DNA of 64,000 nucleotides from Branchiostoma floridae (GCF_000003815.2 NC_049989.1:6575717-6639716), one strand, 5' to 3'; counted from the first letter of the stretch, positions 49,254-61,505 are shown. Translations and numbers: made by a program. The notes: a model not told the origin generated them from the letters alone.

Positions 49254-49517
49254 AGCCTGGTATCCAGCCGTAATATAGCTCCCGGAAGGNNNNNNNNNNN
49301 NNNNNNNNNNNNNNNNNNNNNNNNNNNNNNNNNNNNNNNNNNNNNNNNNNNNNNNNNNNNNNNNNNNNNNNNNNNNNNNNNNNNNNNNNNNNNNNNNNNN
49401 NNNNNNNNNNNNNNNNNNNNNNNNNNNNNNNNNNNNNNNNNNNNNNNNNNNNNNNNNNNNNNNNNNNNNNNNNNNNNNNNNNNNNTCGGGAGCTATATTA
49501 CGGCTGGATACCAGGCT
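49254..49517. mobile_element. foldback/MITE with AGCCTGGTATCC ends and 10-bp TSD
   Basis: AGCCTGGTATCCAGCCGTAA on the left is the exact inverse of the right end, and pairing continues through TATAGCTCCCG. ATCTTCTACT flanks both sides (49244-49253 and 49518-49527), a 10-bp target-site duplication, or 8 bp if a terminal TA is counted in the element. A 196-bp N gap fills the interior. No coding sequence is seen. Confidence 0.75.
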
Positions 49518-49527
49518 ATCTTCTACT

Positions 49528-52500
49528 CGGTCACAAAAATCTGGTGCACTGGTTTTTACCCTGTCTCTAACATATCAATCCCCCATAACGGCCCGGGGTG
49601 TCCAGAAAACGATACGATCTGCGTTAACATCTGCTTGGAGAATGAAGATCTCACTCGGACATTTTCAGCCTAGGAACAATGAAATTAGCCTCCACCAGGC
49701 CGTCCTACGGGGGTACGAGGATGGTAAGAATTCGGGAAAAAATGGCCAGGGAAGTCGGTCCACGCTGTGTTCCCCTTCCGGACTGCACCCTCGGGTTGCA
49801 AAACTGGCCAGGCAAATTATTCTCCCTATAACAACCAGCGTAGTTGAATCGAGTTAAGACTACAGCAAGATATTTAGTAATCTGCTCGGCCGGTTCTTTT
49901 GTTGTATCCTGTAATTTTCCGTCACGCAGGTGGCATTCCCTGCCTTCTCATTTCAGTGTCAGAGGTCTCCGCGTCAGTATTCGAAACACCCAATCAGATC
50001 TTACGGTGCCATAAGATAGTATCAAAGATGGCCAATGAGTACAGCCGGCCAAAGGGAGTCAGACGGGCACCATAGCATGCACACTCCTAGGCCGGCTTTT
50101 GACATTATCTTATCATCGCAGCTACTGTAAGATCTGCTAAGAGAATACGGGAGAGGGCGGTAACCACAATCCGTGGTTTTCCCGTCGTTCTACGACGTAT
50201 GAGCGTCTCTCGCGCCTCGTCCCCCACAATATTGAGTCACGAATAACATTTGTAGGTCTAACGTTAGACTATTCCCATAAGAATGATTAAAGGGGTATTT
50301 GGACAATTGATAATCATTATACTCAGGCCAGGCTGTTTTCACTTACCCACTGGAGCCTAAGTACTGCAGACAATAAATCGTTCAAATCGCTCCCTGTCAG
50401 CGACTGAGCATGCAATTTCTAATCTTTGTAGACTCCAAAGAATGAAAAGTTCGTTCTACCGTTTTTTGTTTTGACAGATTATGTACAAATCTTTATTGAC
50501 ACGACAAAAGCACAGCGGCTTTCGTAAGGTCTACATGTATAACAACTACTTACAGTACAACTAAACACAGATATATGGATATTTATAGGTATGAGTAAGT
50601 CAACATATAGGGACTAGCATGTCATTATGTAACTATGCGGCACAACAATATAGCTAGCCCCGGTACTTTTCCATGATCACTCATGGATAAAGGCTATAGT
50701 AAGTTATTTACAGTTTTTAGTTGTACAACCGTGAATATGGGGACATAATCGAAAATCAGGATCAAAAACACTACCTACGATATGTCAGAAAGTGATACAT
50801 CTCTGAATCGGGAAGTACAAGATACTCTACTACAGCACAAGTATTAAAATAGTTCGTTCAATAGTATTAACTTTAGTTGGGCTTCTGCTCTTGACCAAGA
50901 GCAAACGTTGTGTACAACTATGAAACACCAGCCTTTGTATACTTGTCATCTGTCTGCCTTATATTAGTATCAAAACCATCTTGTTTGACATATCTATCAA
51001 CATTGCTGCTATTGTGATAATTTCTTTCATTCAGTTTTGTATCTATTCTTTGTCTGAAAAGTTGTGTATGTGTACTAAATTTGATTCAAACGAGAATTGT
51101 TTCCATCATGCCTAGCCTAACCGTGCACGTGATCATGACTAGATCAACCGGTCACATCGGAAGGCCGGCCACTCCTCAATCATTATGCAAGATCAAGCTG
51201 TCGTGAAGCGTTGTCTGTAAAGCCGCTTTGGAAACACGGTCGAAGGAAGTTTCAGTATCCGTTCTCCACACTTTACAGGTACGTTCGTTCCCTTACACTT
51301 TTACTACCGTAGGCATTTTGATTTGTACATGACCCACAGTGTGTACATGACCGATGCTTGAAGCAAGGAGGTGCTTGGAGTCACTGAGTCAAAGCTAGGC
51401 TATAAAGACTCTTTCCTGAAAGCTCTCTCGATCTCCAAGACACCGGATGGTTGTCTGAAACGTCTGACCGTTTTCAAAATCATATCCAGTTGCTTGATTA
51501 ACTGATTTTTGGCGAATCATTATTACCTGGGTGTCTAACCTTTATCGACATATCTTGGTTCTACCAGTTTGTCTGCAATAAAAAAAGCATGTCTAACTTT
51601 TTTGACGGTTTGGCTGTAAAATCAAAATTACACAGTTAGGAAATAGTCCCCCGTTAAAGAATCTACAAAGTCTTAAGGGCTTTTTTTCAGCATGCAGTAA
51701 AAAAGGCCGATGTAATTGGTCGACGTTCGAAACACAATAACCCAAAGTAAGAATTGAACCCTGTGGTCACACCTTCTGAGATACCGATCAACAAAAGCCG
51801 CCCAAGAGTGCCCCAAGCGCATTTTTTGTGAACATTGTGCTGTTGGTATTTCACACACGCTCTTCGTCAATTTTTGACATATACAACCTTTGACGTTGAT
51901 AATGATCTAAAAGAAGCTTAAGACAGCTAAATTTTGCTCGGAACATCCACCGCTGCCCCATGAATGCGATAAAGTTGCTGTTATAGTGTACTACTCTACT
52001 CTAGTCTCCACAACAATATACGGCACAAAACCCGGCCCGTCCTACACGATAGGCGTTCCCACGGAACCATAACAGACAGCCAAATTATCCTAATCACTGA
52101 CTCCAGTCATCAGAGCACTGACAATTGGTAGATATGACAAACATTATGATAAATGGTAAGATGAAGACGCATGTGGTCTGCCCATGGCACCAACTGTCTG
52201 TGAAAATCATTACTCAACTAGAAAGGCCGACATTTGCTTGAGAGCAAATACAGCATATTTCAGCCATACCCCTTCCCACGCAACATTGGACTGTTCCAAA
52301 TCACCCATGCGCAAAAATGGAACATCTTAACAGTACATTATCCCCCAAAGTGGACTAGTATTGTGAATTGATTCCAAATCAAAACAGGGCTTGCTCAAGA
52401 TGCCCCTGGCCCATATGGAAGAAGATAATCTTCCACAGGAGCCCCTATGCATGACTTATTGTTTTTAAGTATATCGCGGCAGCTCCTATTTTTCCGAAAG

Positions 52501-52695
52501 TGAAAAAAAACACCGCATCCTCCATTTAGAAGATTTTCATCGTGAAATTACATGAAGCCATTCAACAATTTCCTGTACAATAACTACGTCTACTTACCGT
52601 TATCAGCTCCTAGTGATGTGTGTACATTTATTATTACATTGAACTTTTCTTTTATTCAAGTATGGCATGCGTTTTAATAATTATCAATCAGGTGC
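49528..52695. other. intergenic, no gene recognised
   Basis: Apart from the Penelope-like fragment at 51370-51510, I see no exon or clear repeat in this stretch. Confidence 0.4.
51370..51510 (+). mobile_element. degraded Penelope-like terminal fragment
   Basis: It shares the order CTATAAAGAC, GATCTCC and CTGAAACGTCTGACCGTTTT with the minus strand of 18914-19236. GAAACGTCTGAC is intact but the CUGANGA word is replaced (CTCCAAGAC). Confidence 0.5.
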
Positions 52696-52706
52696 AGGTA
52701 CTGTGT

Positions 52707-52996
52707 ACTCTCCAAGCAGAGGTTAGGCTCCCGGGGTTGCTAATGGCACTTGCCCTCGCTCATCTCATTCGGCGCGTTGGGAGTTACGGNNNNNNNNNNN
52801 NNNNNNNNNNNNNNNNNNNNNNNNNNNNNNNNNNNNNNNNNNNNNNNNNNNNNNNNNNNNNNNNNNNNNNNNNNNNNNNNNNNNNNNNNNNNNNNNNNNN
52901 NNNNNNNNNNNNNNNNNNNNNNNNNNNNNNNNNNNNNNNNNNNNNNNNNNNNNNNNNNNNNNNNNNNNNNNNNNACCTAACCTCTGCTTGGAGAGT
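52707..52996. mobile_element. solo foldback element FB copy 10 with 11-bp TSD
   Basis: ACTCTCCAAGCAGAGGTTAG on the left is mirrored by CTAACCTCTGCTTGGAGAGT on the right. AGGTACTGTGT directly flanks both ends (52696-52706 and 52997-53007). The terminal base pairs allow the duplication to be read as 9-11 bp, a size seen with Mutator-like elements. The interior left of the 185-bp N gap is GC-richer than the copies in the satellite domain. No transposase is visible. Confidence 0.8.
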
Positions 52997-53774
52997 AGGT
53001 ACTGTGTAGTTGAAGTGTTGTTTTTTTTTTCAAGCTGAAAACTTAAATCTTCTTCTTGTTTTGTATGAGCCATTGCATAAACGGAAACGTCTCGAATTTT
53101 TAAAGAATTTGTCGGTCTTTCGCTTCATTTCTTTTCTGAAAAATTCCAGGACCAACAACTTAACTTGATGTGGCTTTATCTATATATTTCATTTCCTTCT
53201 TTGTTAAGTGTATCCTCCTGCATACCACTATTAGATTGTTTTACTTTGTATGCAACAGCCATCGGGCGTAATCTTCTTGTGTTAGTGTTATAAGTTCCTG
53301 CTCGTAGCGTGCGAGACCCGGAGAATAGGAGTTGCTACCTTGTTCGAGGGTTTTTTTTTTTCGGGGGTCAGCGGTGATACCCTGGTACTGGGAGTGTTTT
53401 ATTGGGCTAAAACTCTGGCAGTTTAAAGTTACTTACAATTTGAATGTACAAAGTTTACGTAATAAAAACGACAACAACACTAGAAGTACCTACAATGTAG
53501 GCTACATTTGCTCGGGAAAAAATACATCACTTTTCTTTCCAGTAGTACAGTGATAGAAATGTTGCCACTATAGACATATGGCCACTATAGAAAAATGCTG
53601 ATCTATTGACAAAGAGCAATAAGTTACACATAATTTTAGTACCCACTGATCTTTATTCATTTAAAAATTGCACATGTAAGTCAATTGTTTAGATTTACAG
53701 TTTAAATGATTATAACGAGAAATATTGATGAGAAAATGATCATTTTCGCCACTGTCAAACCTACGTATCAAAAC

Positions 53775-55110
53775 TAAACGCAAACTGGCCAATTTTCCCG
53801 CGTTTACATTTTCTCGATTGTCTCAACTACCCCAAGGACTAACCCCTTCCAAAGTCAACTCTGTCAAAAATGATGGATATCGCCATGTGGAATGTTGGTT
53901 AATTCAACGTCAAAGACTTGTATTGTAACGTTCAATGCATGCGTACCTTCTGCTACCGCTCAAATGACCCTGTCTGAACTCCAAATCCTCGCGAACTACA
54001 ATTTTAAACCGGGCACAGGGTGACATATGGCCACTGTAATGCTGTAATATGCATGTGTTTTTGTCTGTATATGATATACGGCATTGGAAGCCAGCTTTTG
54101 AATATTAATTAGCATTCGCCTTCTCGGCGCTGATTGGCTGGCTCTTTAAATTCAATTAACTCTCCCCAAAGCGCAGGCTGATGCAGGTGTGTGGGGTCAT
54201 TGGAGTTCACGTACGAGAGGAGGCCAAAAGAAATCCAATTTCCCCTCAGAAAAGTACTGAAATTAAGCATTTTAAAGTAGTTTATGCCAAAAATTTTACA
54301 TGGATCATTTTACCAACTATCTAATGCCTATCTACACCAAATTTCAGGTCATTCCATTGTAATACCAGGTACAGTGGGCCAAAATATACCGTTTTGGTCA
54401 AAACATTACCTTTAAACCTCAATTCAATCATTTTGGAGGCAGATATGAAAAAAAACTAAATGCAAACTGGCCAATTTCCCCGCGTTTTCCGCCAAGTAAC
54501 ATTTACTCGATTGTCTCAACTAACCCTACCAAATTCAACTCTGCCGAAAATGATTGATATTGCCATGCGAAATGTTGGTTAATTCAACGACAAAGACTTG
54601 TATTCTAACGTTCAATGCACGCGTACCGTCTGCTACCACTCAAAATGTCTGAACTCCAAATCCTTGCAAACTACAATTTTAAACCGGGCACAGGGTGACA
54701 TATGGCCACTGTAATGCTGTAATATGCATGTGTTTCTGTCTGTATATACGGCATTGGAAGCCAGCTTATGAATATTAATTAGCATTCGCCTTCTCGGCGC
54801 TGATTGGCTGGCTCTTTAAATTCGATTAACTCTCCCCAAAGCGCAGGCTGTCGCAGGTGTGTGGGGTCACTGGAGTTCAAGGCAGGAGGCCGAAAGAAAA
54901 CCAATTTCACCTAAAAAAAGTGCTGAAATTAAGCATTTCAAAGCAGTTTAGGACAAAAATTTTACATGGATCAGTTAACCAACTATCTAATGCCTACCTA
55001 TACCAAATTTCAGGCCATTCCATTGTAAGACCAGGGTACAGGGGGCCAAAATATACCGTTTTGGTCAAAACGTGAGCTTTAAACCTCAATAAAATCATTC
55101 AAACGGCAGA
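53775..55110. repeat. 682-bp tandem duplication
   Basis: Two diverged copies begin with AAACTAAACGCAAACTGGCC (about 53771) and AAACTAAATGCAAACTGGCC (about 54453). Both contain GACATATGGCCACTGTAATG, CTTCTCGGCGCTGATTGGCT and AAATATACCGTTTTGGTCAA. Several per cent divergence shows the duplication is not recent. Function unknown. Confidence 0.85.
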
Positions 55111-55288
55111 TATGGCAAAAATGAGAAAAAAAGCATCAAGGTATTGGCCCACTCTACCCTTGTGCCAAATTTTAGGTCATTCAGTCCAGGAATGGCGGAG
55201 ATGAATCACTTTGAAGATTTGACAGGAGAAAGAAAGAAACATTACGAATACAATATATTTCACCATACTATGTATGGCTGAAATATAA

Positions 55289-55702
55289 TCATGACAGTTT
55301 TCTGAGATGTGTGAAATAATGTACATTGTATTTTGCAAAATATTCAGTCACATCATCCGTTTCAGATATTTTTTTGCTGAAGTCATATCTGCATCTGCAT
55401 CTGCATATATACCCCCAAATGACCCCGCGAGGGGCAAAAGTAAGGGGGGGGGGGGGGCTGAGGCTCCCGGGTTGGGGCGGGCAGGCCGCCTGCCTGGCAC
55501 GGAAGTGCTCAACGTTGGGAGCGCTTACAACCGTGCCAGGCAGGGCATTCCACTCGGGAATTGTGCGTGGGAAAAAAGAGTGTTTGCAGATGTCGGTGCG
55601 TGCGAATATGTGTTGATATTTGAAGTCGTGACTACCCCGGGTGCGCCCTTGGGTGCATATTTTCTGATATGCACGACTTGAAAATTCTGGAACAAAGACC
55701 AA
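55289..55702 (-). pseudogene. LINE 3' fragment (C-terminal signature)
   Basis: Minus-strand residues HSFFPRTIPEWNALPGTVVS, preceded by FKYQHIFARTDIC, match the common C-terminal signature of a non-LTR retrotransposon family. The rest is 3' UTR-like, with a G run at 55445-55457. Inactive. Confidence 0.65.
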
Positions 55703-55744
55703 AACGGTTGAATCTAGAGTTTAATCCGCGTTGACCGGAATGTA

Positions 55745-56095
55745 GGCCGTGGTTATATACGAATACAAGATGATAGATGATATGTCTTTGTCGGAGGCAA
55801 GGCACGTTGCACATGACTCCACAATGCAAACTGACGTGGATAATCTCGTTCATTGGACAGAAGCCAACTACATGCAACTGAACCCCTCCAAGTGCATAGT
55901 ACTGCTCATATGCTTCATGCGAAACCCTCCTCCCCCACCTGTAGTGACTGTGAAGTCAACAACACTTGAAGAAGTTGAATTGCTTCTCATTTTAATTGTA
56001 ACATGTGTAAAGCATACTGCAATTCAGCCGAAGAAATGAAGGCTGCCATTGTATGTTATTGTTTGTCGCTTGATGCGAAATAAAAACCATTCATT
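55745..56095 (+). pseudogene. LINE fragment (RT domain end)
   Basis: YKMIDDMSLSEARHV is a decayed catalytic YxDD region; LVHWTEANYMQLNPSKC and CFMRNPPPPPVVTVKS are the usual following blocks. It abuts the fragment at 55289-55702 in opposite orientation. Frames break after about 90 residues. Confidence 0.7.
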
Positions 56096-56494
56096 ATTAT
56101 TATTATTATAATACGTAATGAGTCAATGTCCAACTTTCCTAGGCCCACGTATTCTGGTCTAGTCTACAACTATATATGACATTGACCTATTGCGTATATC
56201 CCATTTTAACTAATGAGTATAGCGTGTGAATCTGTACAAAAAACATGGCGACGTTGATTAGCTTCCCCACCTACCGAATGAAAACATCTAAGCCAGTGAA
56301 AATAAGAAGGTGAAACGCGAAACAGCTAAAGCATCCAGTCAGCTGGTAGGGAATTAAGCGGTCACGCTATGTGTATATCTGGATAAGGGTTAACTGCTGT
56401 CCAAACCTTTGTCATGGTTTATTCGCAACAGGCGTCTATAGTTATTATGGGAGCTCACCTGTGTTGGTAGTTATCATAGCACAGTGCTTATGTT

Positions 56495-56692
56495 AACTTT
56501 CTTCCAACACAAAGGATCAAATCTTAACGACCACTACCGCCTTCTTCAGGATCAGTCCAATAGAAGGAGACATTGGTCGTTGAAAATTTGATCCTTGTAA
56601 GTCTTAAGCTTGTATATCTTTAGCTTTGGGAAAATTTGATCCTTGTAAGTCTTAAGCTTGTATATCTTTAGCTTTGCGTTGGAAGAAAGTTT
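56495..56692. mobile_element. foldback/Penelope-like fragment with internal 48-bp duplication
   Basis: CTTTCTTCCAACACAAAGGA on the left pairs with CTTTGCGTTGGAAGAAAG on the right, and GGATCAAAT...TTAACGACCA pairs with TGGTCGTTGAAAATTTGATC. A 48-bp segment starting GAAAATTTGATCCTTGTAAG is repeated at 56582 and 56630. It lies just upstream of the dioxygenase gene. Confidence 0.55.
56514..56554 (-). ncRNA. second hammerhead-like motif
   Basis: The minus strand reads GAUC, CUGAAGA, AGG..., then GAUUU and GAUC. CUGANGA is intact and GAUC can pair with GAUC as stem I, as in the motif at 18953-18994 but with a different stem sequence. The GAAA word is decayed to AAGA and stem II is poor, so it is probably inactive. 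Confidence 0.25.
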
Positions 56693-56827
56693 AGCATTGT
56701 ACTAAGCCGTCTATAGTTTCATGTTCAAGTAAAGAATTTGTTCCTTATTTTGGACACTTTGAATGATGAAGAGATAAAGCCCTATTTTACAGCGTTTGTC
56801 TATACATTTTTACAATTTACAGCAAAC

Positions 56828-59800
56828 ATGAGTGGCCAAATCCCGGTGGTGGATTTCTCTGCTTACAGCCTGGATAACAAGAACGTGAACGAAGTAGAAC
56901 TGCAAGCACTGACAGACGAACTCATGCACGCCTTCACCACAGTGGGCTTCGTGTACTTGAAGAACACCGGAATCTCGTCTTCCAAGGTAAACACATCTCC
57001 TCACAATAGACCCACCCCCTCAAAACGTATAGAACAGATGCAAATATTTGACGGACATTCAGTCAACTGCCATTCTCTCATCAGCTGAACTGCTACCTGT
57101 CATGAATGGCCAGGATCGGTCTATGACAATTTTTTTTTGCACATGGCGTCAAAATCTTCATGTAGGTTGGAAGTGGGAGAGGCCAAACCTATATGAAATT
57201 TACATATGTACAATGCGCAATTATTCACATCATTGACTCACAGGTTTAAGAATCCAACATGGCGGACAATTGCAATAAGTACTTTAGTCACGTGAGCGCA
57301 AAAAATTCTTTAGGAATGTTCCATGTAAAAATTTTAGGGGTGAATGAAAGCAAACTTTTTTTGCAAATCATTGATTAAGAGAATAACCTGGCTACCTTGC
57401 CTCCCAGGTGTATGATACCTTTGATGTCGCCGATAAATTCTATCTGCAACCGGAAACAGTGAAGGAGAAATATTCGCGCCCATTGGACAAGACGGCTGAG
57501 CGTCACGGGTGGATGGCCCTGGAGAGAGAAAAGTAATTCACTCTGGTTTAAGAGGTGGAAGAGTTTGCTTGCACAAAGAGTATGCTGGGCTAGCATGCAT
57601 GACGATCTGGTGGTTGAAATACGGGTGTTTGTGTAAGTCTGTCTAAGTCATAGACACATGACATGTAGTTTTGCAACCGAGTCAAAACTATCTTCAATAT
57701 GTACTTTTGGTCATAAAAGCTGTAAGAAAGTGGCCTGTTTCAGGGCGAAACATTTCTTACTTAGAACAGTGGGAACCGGACAGAAATGTTCAAACTTAAC
57801 AGGTTTCCGTTCCTTTTTTTTCGTTTCTACAGTTTGTCTCTGATCGGACAGAGTCGCCCTAATGATCTAAAAGAATGCTTCAATGTCATGCCTCCACTTT
57901 CCGAGGGACAGGTGCGTGCAATTTTCTCATTCACCGCTAGAGGCGTTGTCAACCTATACGGGTAGTCTGATCATAGCTGTGGACGAGGACGGCTTAGTTC
58001 GTTTCGTTTTACTCTTCTTTTATCTTGAGAAGAAAATCCACAAAGAACTGATGTCACGAGAAACTTGACAACGAAAAAAAGAAAGACATGTACACAGCGA
58101 TCCTTTATAGGTTTGTTCTGCTTGTTCTGCGATTAGCCTCCATAGCAGGCTCTCTGGGGTTTTTTTTGCTCATGATACACTTTTGCTGGCCATTTCTATT
58201 TGTACTGGTCGCTGATTGCTGGCCTTTTTCTGACTGCCAACCCACTTGGGGGTTGGCAGTCAGAAAATAGAAATGGCCAGCAAAAGTGTATTATGAGCAA
58301 AAAAAACCCCAGAGAGCCTGCTATGGAGGCTACTGCGATTTGGATGGCTGTGTATTGTAAACTTTTAAAACTCGCACAATATCATAGCTGACAGGTTTCA
58401 TGAAATTTAACGAATCGGTTTCCCTCTCACACAGACGTGGCCGGCAGAGGTCCCAGAGTTTGAACCAGTCATGATGGACTTCTTCAACTCATGTCATGAG
58501 CTCGCCATGCGCCTGTTGGAGATTATAGGCCGCGGTCTGGCCATAAAGGTACGTGCCTCGTTTCCCCACAAGCAGATGTACATGTATGGCTCCGGTTTAT
58601 TTCTTTGGACATACGTAATTTTTTTAAAAATAAATGTTCCCGATGACGTATTTTTTTGTTATTCTAAATGGTGCGTTAGAAATACTATTCTACTCGCACA
58701 TGTATGCATGTTTACACAGAAAGCTAACAATGCATCTGACCACAGCTCATTACAGTCATGCGTGTGTACGAAAGAAGAAGAAGCAGTCTCCTGGCTGCTG
58801 GGATTCGAACCTGCGCCGAACCCGGGACGCTAGATCGCACCGACTCAACCGCTAAACCGTTACGCCAAAAGGGACAGTCCCGTCTGCCAATGTCAGTTTG
58901 AACCCCACTGTTACTGTAACACGTAGACCAAACTGGTCGTAATACAGCATACCTAACCTGTGACACACAGGTTCATCATCATCATCAACAATGTGTTGAT
59001 GAAGATGATGTACCTGTGTGACATATGGTATATAATGGATGTAGAATAGGGAATGTTACATGTATATCTTCATCCTGCAGGATGTCGACAGTTTCTTGGG
59101 CAAGTTTAAGAACGTCGGAAAGGGTGGCAACGGCACCAACCTCCGATCACTCCGCTACCCTCCCGTTCCTGAAGTCGTGAAAGAGAACCAGGTCCGGTGT
59201 GGAGAACATACTGACTTCGGTTGTCTTTCTCTGCTGTTTCAGGACAACCCCGGACTGGAGGTAAGGCATGCAGAAGCGACAATTGACTTGTCAAATCTTA
59301 TTGCACAGCTTATAGAATTTCTCAATCCTATTAACATTCAATACTTTACCATTATTCCTTTCTCTTTCCTTCTACTTTGGAGAAGGTCAAGGTTTGGCAT
59401 GCATAGTATAATCTATGGTCGGTGTACCCTGCACTTTAATTTTTAAAGCCTGAGAATAAGGGTAAACAAGTTGCTTGGTATTGTGTGGTATTGAACTTAA
59501 CTGTTCTACAACGGTAACATCTAATGCATTATGTATGTACAATTTCTGAAGTTTCTTCATTTACAATGACACAACTCATTACACGGGTCAGCATAATCGG
59601 CAGTTCGCGCTGGTAACGAAAGAACCACTTATACCCCCTTTACACTAGGACGGAGCTCTCGCCGCGCTTTCTCTGCGACCTAATTTGACATATCACTCAA
59701 CGAATTGCATAAAAAAGAAACGATTCTCTTTACACGTTGTGTGCTTATTGACCCTTATTGTCTTCTCAGTCACACTTTTACGTTTTGTATGATATACCCA

Positions 59801-60402
59801 GTGTGAAAGCGAAGGTTACGCATATCCTATGTAGGTCGGAGAGCGCAGCGCGATCGCCGTCTAGTGGAAAGGGACCCAGGTATTACCAAGAGAATGATCG
59901 ATATTCTGAGGGCAGCTATGGGGTGTATCTTTGGTGTAATATTTTCATTGCAAAAGGAACGATACAGAAACAAAGGTGTTAATCATGGTGTTGTACCAGG
60001 TGGTGAATCTTGAAGGAGAGTATGTTCCGGCCAGGCCGATACCGGACACCACCCTGGTCAACATTGCGGACACCTTGCAGAGATGGTCAGCCGACAAACT
60101 CAAGTCAACTGTAAGAAATGTTCACATTCTATTTTCGTTATCCCTGTAAATGAGTAAATGGGGCGAACAGACACAGTTTGATATACTTCGTGTTGTGTTT
60201 GGTGTTGTCCCTCCAGCGGCACCGTGTGGTGATGCCGGACAGTGAGGAGGAGAGGAGGCGTGTGCGCCGCTCCCTGGCCTTCTTCTGCCACTGTGACAGT
60301 GACGCGGAGCTGAGATGTCTGGATGGGTCCGACAAGTACCAGTCTCTCCTGGCGAGGGAGTACATCAATGAGAGAATCAACGCCACCTACCTATCAGGGT
60401 AG
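56828..60402 (+). CDS. 2-oxoglutarate/Fe(II)-dependent dioxygenase (isopenicillin N synthase-like)
   Basis: Seven exons join in phase: 56828-56986, 57408-57532, 57833-57911, 58435-58548, 59081-59260, 60000-60110 and 60217-60402, giving 317 residues, a usual length for the family. The start IPVVDFSAYS is the classic N-terminal strand of the DIOX_N region. LRSLRYPPVPE precedes the iron site, with EHTDFG giving H202 and D204. The distal His is in RHRVV (H258), and the RxS 2-oxoglutarate motif is RRSLAFF (R273, S275). All catalytic residues are present, so an active non-haem iron oxygenase is expected, oxidising an unknown small molecule with 2-oxoglutarate as co-substrate, probably in the cytosol. 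It has no signal peptide. The ATG at 56828 is the first in frame after an in-frame-free upstream region. The substrate cannot be told from sequence. Confidence 0.92.
58135..58332. mobile_element. foldback hAT-like MITE with 8-bp TSD in a dioxygenase intron
   Basis: Nearly perfect arms run from AGCCTCCATAGCAGGCTCTC to its inverse, meeting at TGCCAACCCACTTGGGGGTTGGCA. CTGCGATT flanks both sides (58127-58134 and 58333-58340). The left arm carries about 40 extra bases (TGTACTGGTCGCTG region). High arm identity suggests a young copy. No coding capacity. Confidence 0.85.
58778..58875 (-). pseudogene. tRNA-like sequence or SINE head
   Basis: The minus strand contains GGTTTAGCGGTTGAGTCGG as a D-arm/A-box-like segment and GCAGGTTCGAATCCCAGC as a T-arm/B box. 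The acceptor ends do not pair well and no clear anticodon arm is found, so a tRNA pseudogene or tRNA-derived SINE is more likely than a working tRNA. Confidence 0.45.
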
Positions 60403-61309
60403 CTCACCTCGTCAAGCGGCTGCCATTTGCATCCCGGCACACGTCACCACAGCAACGGCTTAGGCTAACGTAACATTTCCAAATCGAGGCCCGGCCGGGA
60501 TGTTTGTAGAAACGAAAAATAGAAATGTGTACGTAACAATATACACAAATGATACCCACGACTATTCTACTAACGTCTTGTGTAGTTTGGTGTATTTTAT
60601 ATCATACTTTTCGTTCCCGAAAGCTGCCCGGCTAGGCCCCGGTTTAGAAATGTGACGTAGGCTTTACGTATAACCACTGCATGGAAAAATACTAGTATTA
60701 CCGTCGACTCAGATATATTTTCTTTGATATGACAGGAAACGGTGATGTCAACTGAGCATTAATCGAATTCCATAGGAAATAGAATCAATCATGGTCGTAT
60801 AATGGTACAAAGTAGTAAATGTCTAGAAGCGTTACATAACGATATGATAACGCCAATTTCTATTCAAGCTTTAATTAATTAGACGTTAGCTTTAGCTTTC
60901 AAGCTTTTGGCTTTAGCTATCTAAATGCTTCAACCGAGGCTCATGACTTTACAGACTATTATAATTATAGCAATTTTCTATTTATTCCACTTTGGGAAGT
61001 ATGCATCGTGGTATAAATCGTATATCATATAAAAGCACAACATGCATCCCAATTTGACACTTTGTGCCTTGATTAAGAAATCTGTTGTTCTATCTGAAAT
61101 ACTGTGTATCTGCAAACGATATTGTCAACATTAGGTACTATTAAACCAGGTGGGCAATGTACAATGTATTTGTTTGTTGATTTTTTTCTTACCTCTTAGA
61201 CTAAGTCAGTTCCTGCCAAATGAAATGGATTTACATTTACATGATTTAACCTCCTTGATTATAAACGGTGTATGCAGCAGTAGTACTAGTAAAGTTACAG
61301 CAAGTTAGA
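60403..61309. other. 3' flank of the dioxygenase gene; nothing recognised
   Basis: AT-rich sequence, probably including the 3' UTR. No exon or repeat that I can support. Confidence 0.4.
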
Positions 61310-61505
61310 TCCTCCAGTACCTGGTCCTACTAGACCACCCTGTACGGTTCTCTTCCAGAGTGTTCTAGGTCTTTTCCCATGTTTGACCTCCTCTGCTCCT
61401 TTTCCCACCACGTTAAGGTCTACATTCTATGATAGCTTCCTCGCTGTTCTGTTCCGAAGTCTCCCATTCTCAGGACATATTCTAGCCACCTATAACTTAT
61501 ATATA
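61310..61505 (-). pseudogene. degraded LINE C-terminal fragment
   Basis: The minus strand reads RWLEYVLRMGDFGTEQRGSY, then in another frame VKHGKRPRTLWKRTVQ. RWLGHVLRM and GKRPR-W-RTV are typical endings of RTE- and CRE/RTE-like non-LTR ORFs. Frames are broken. Confidence 0.5.
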
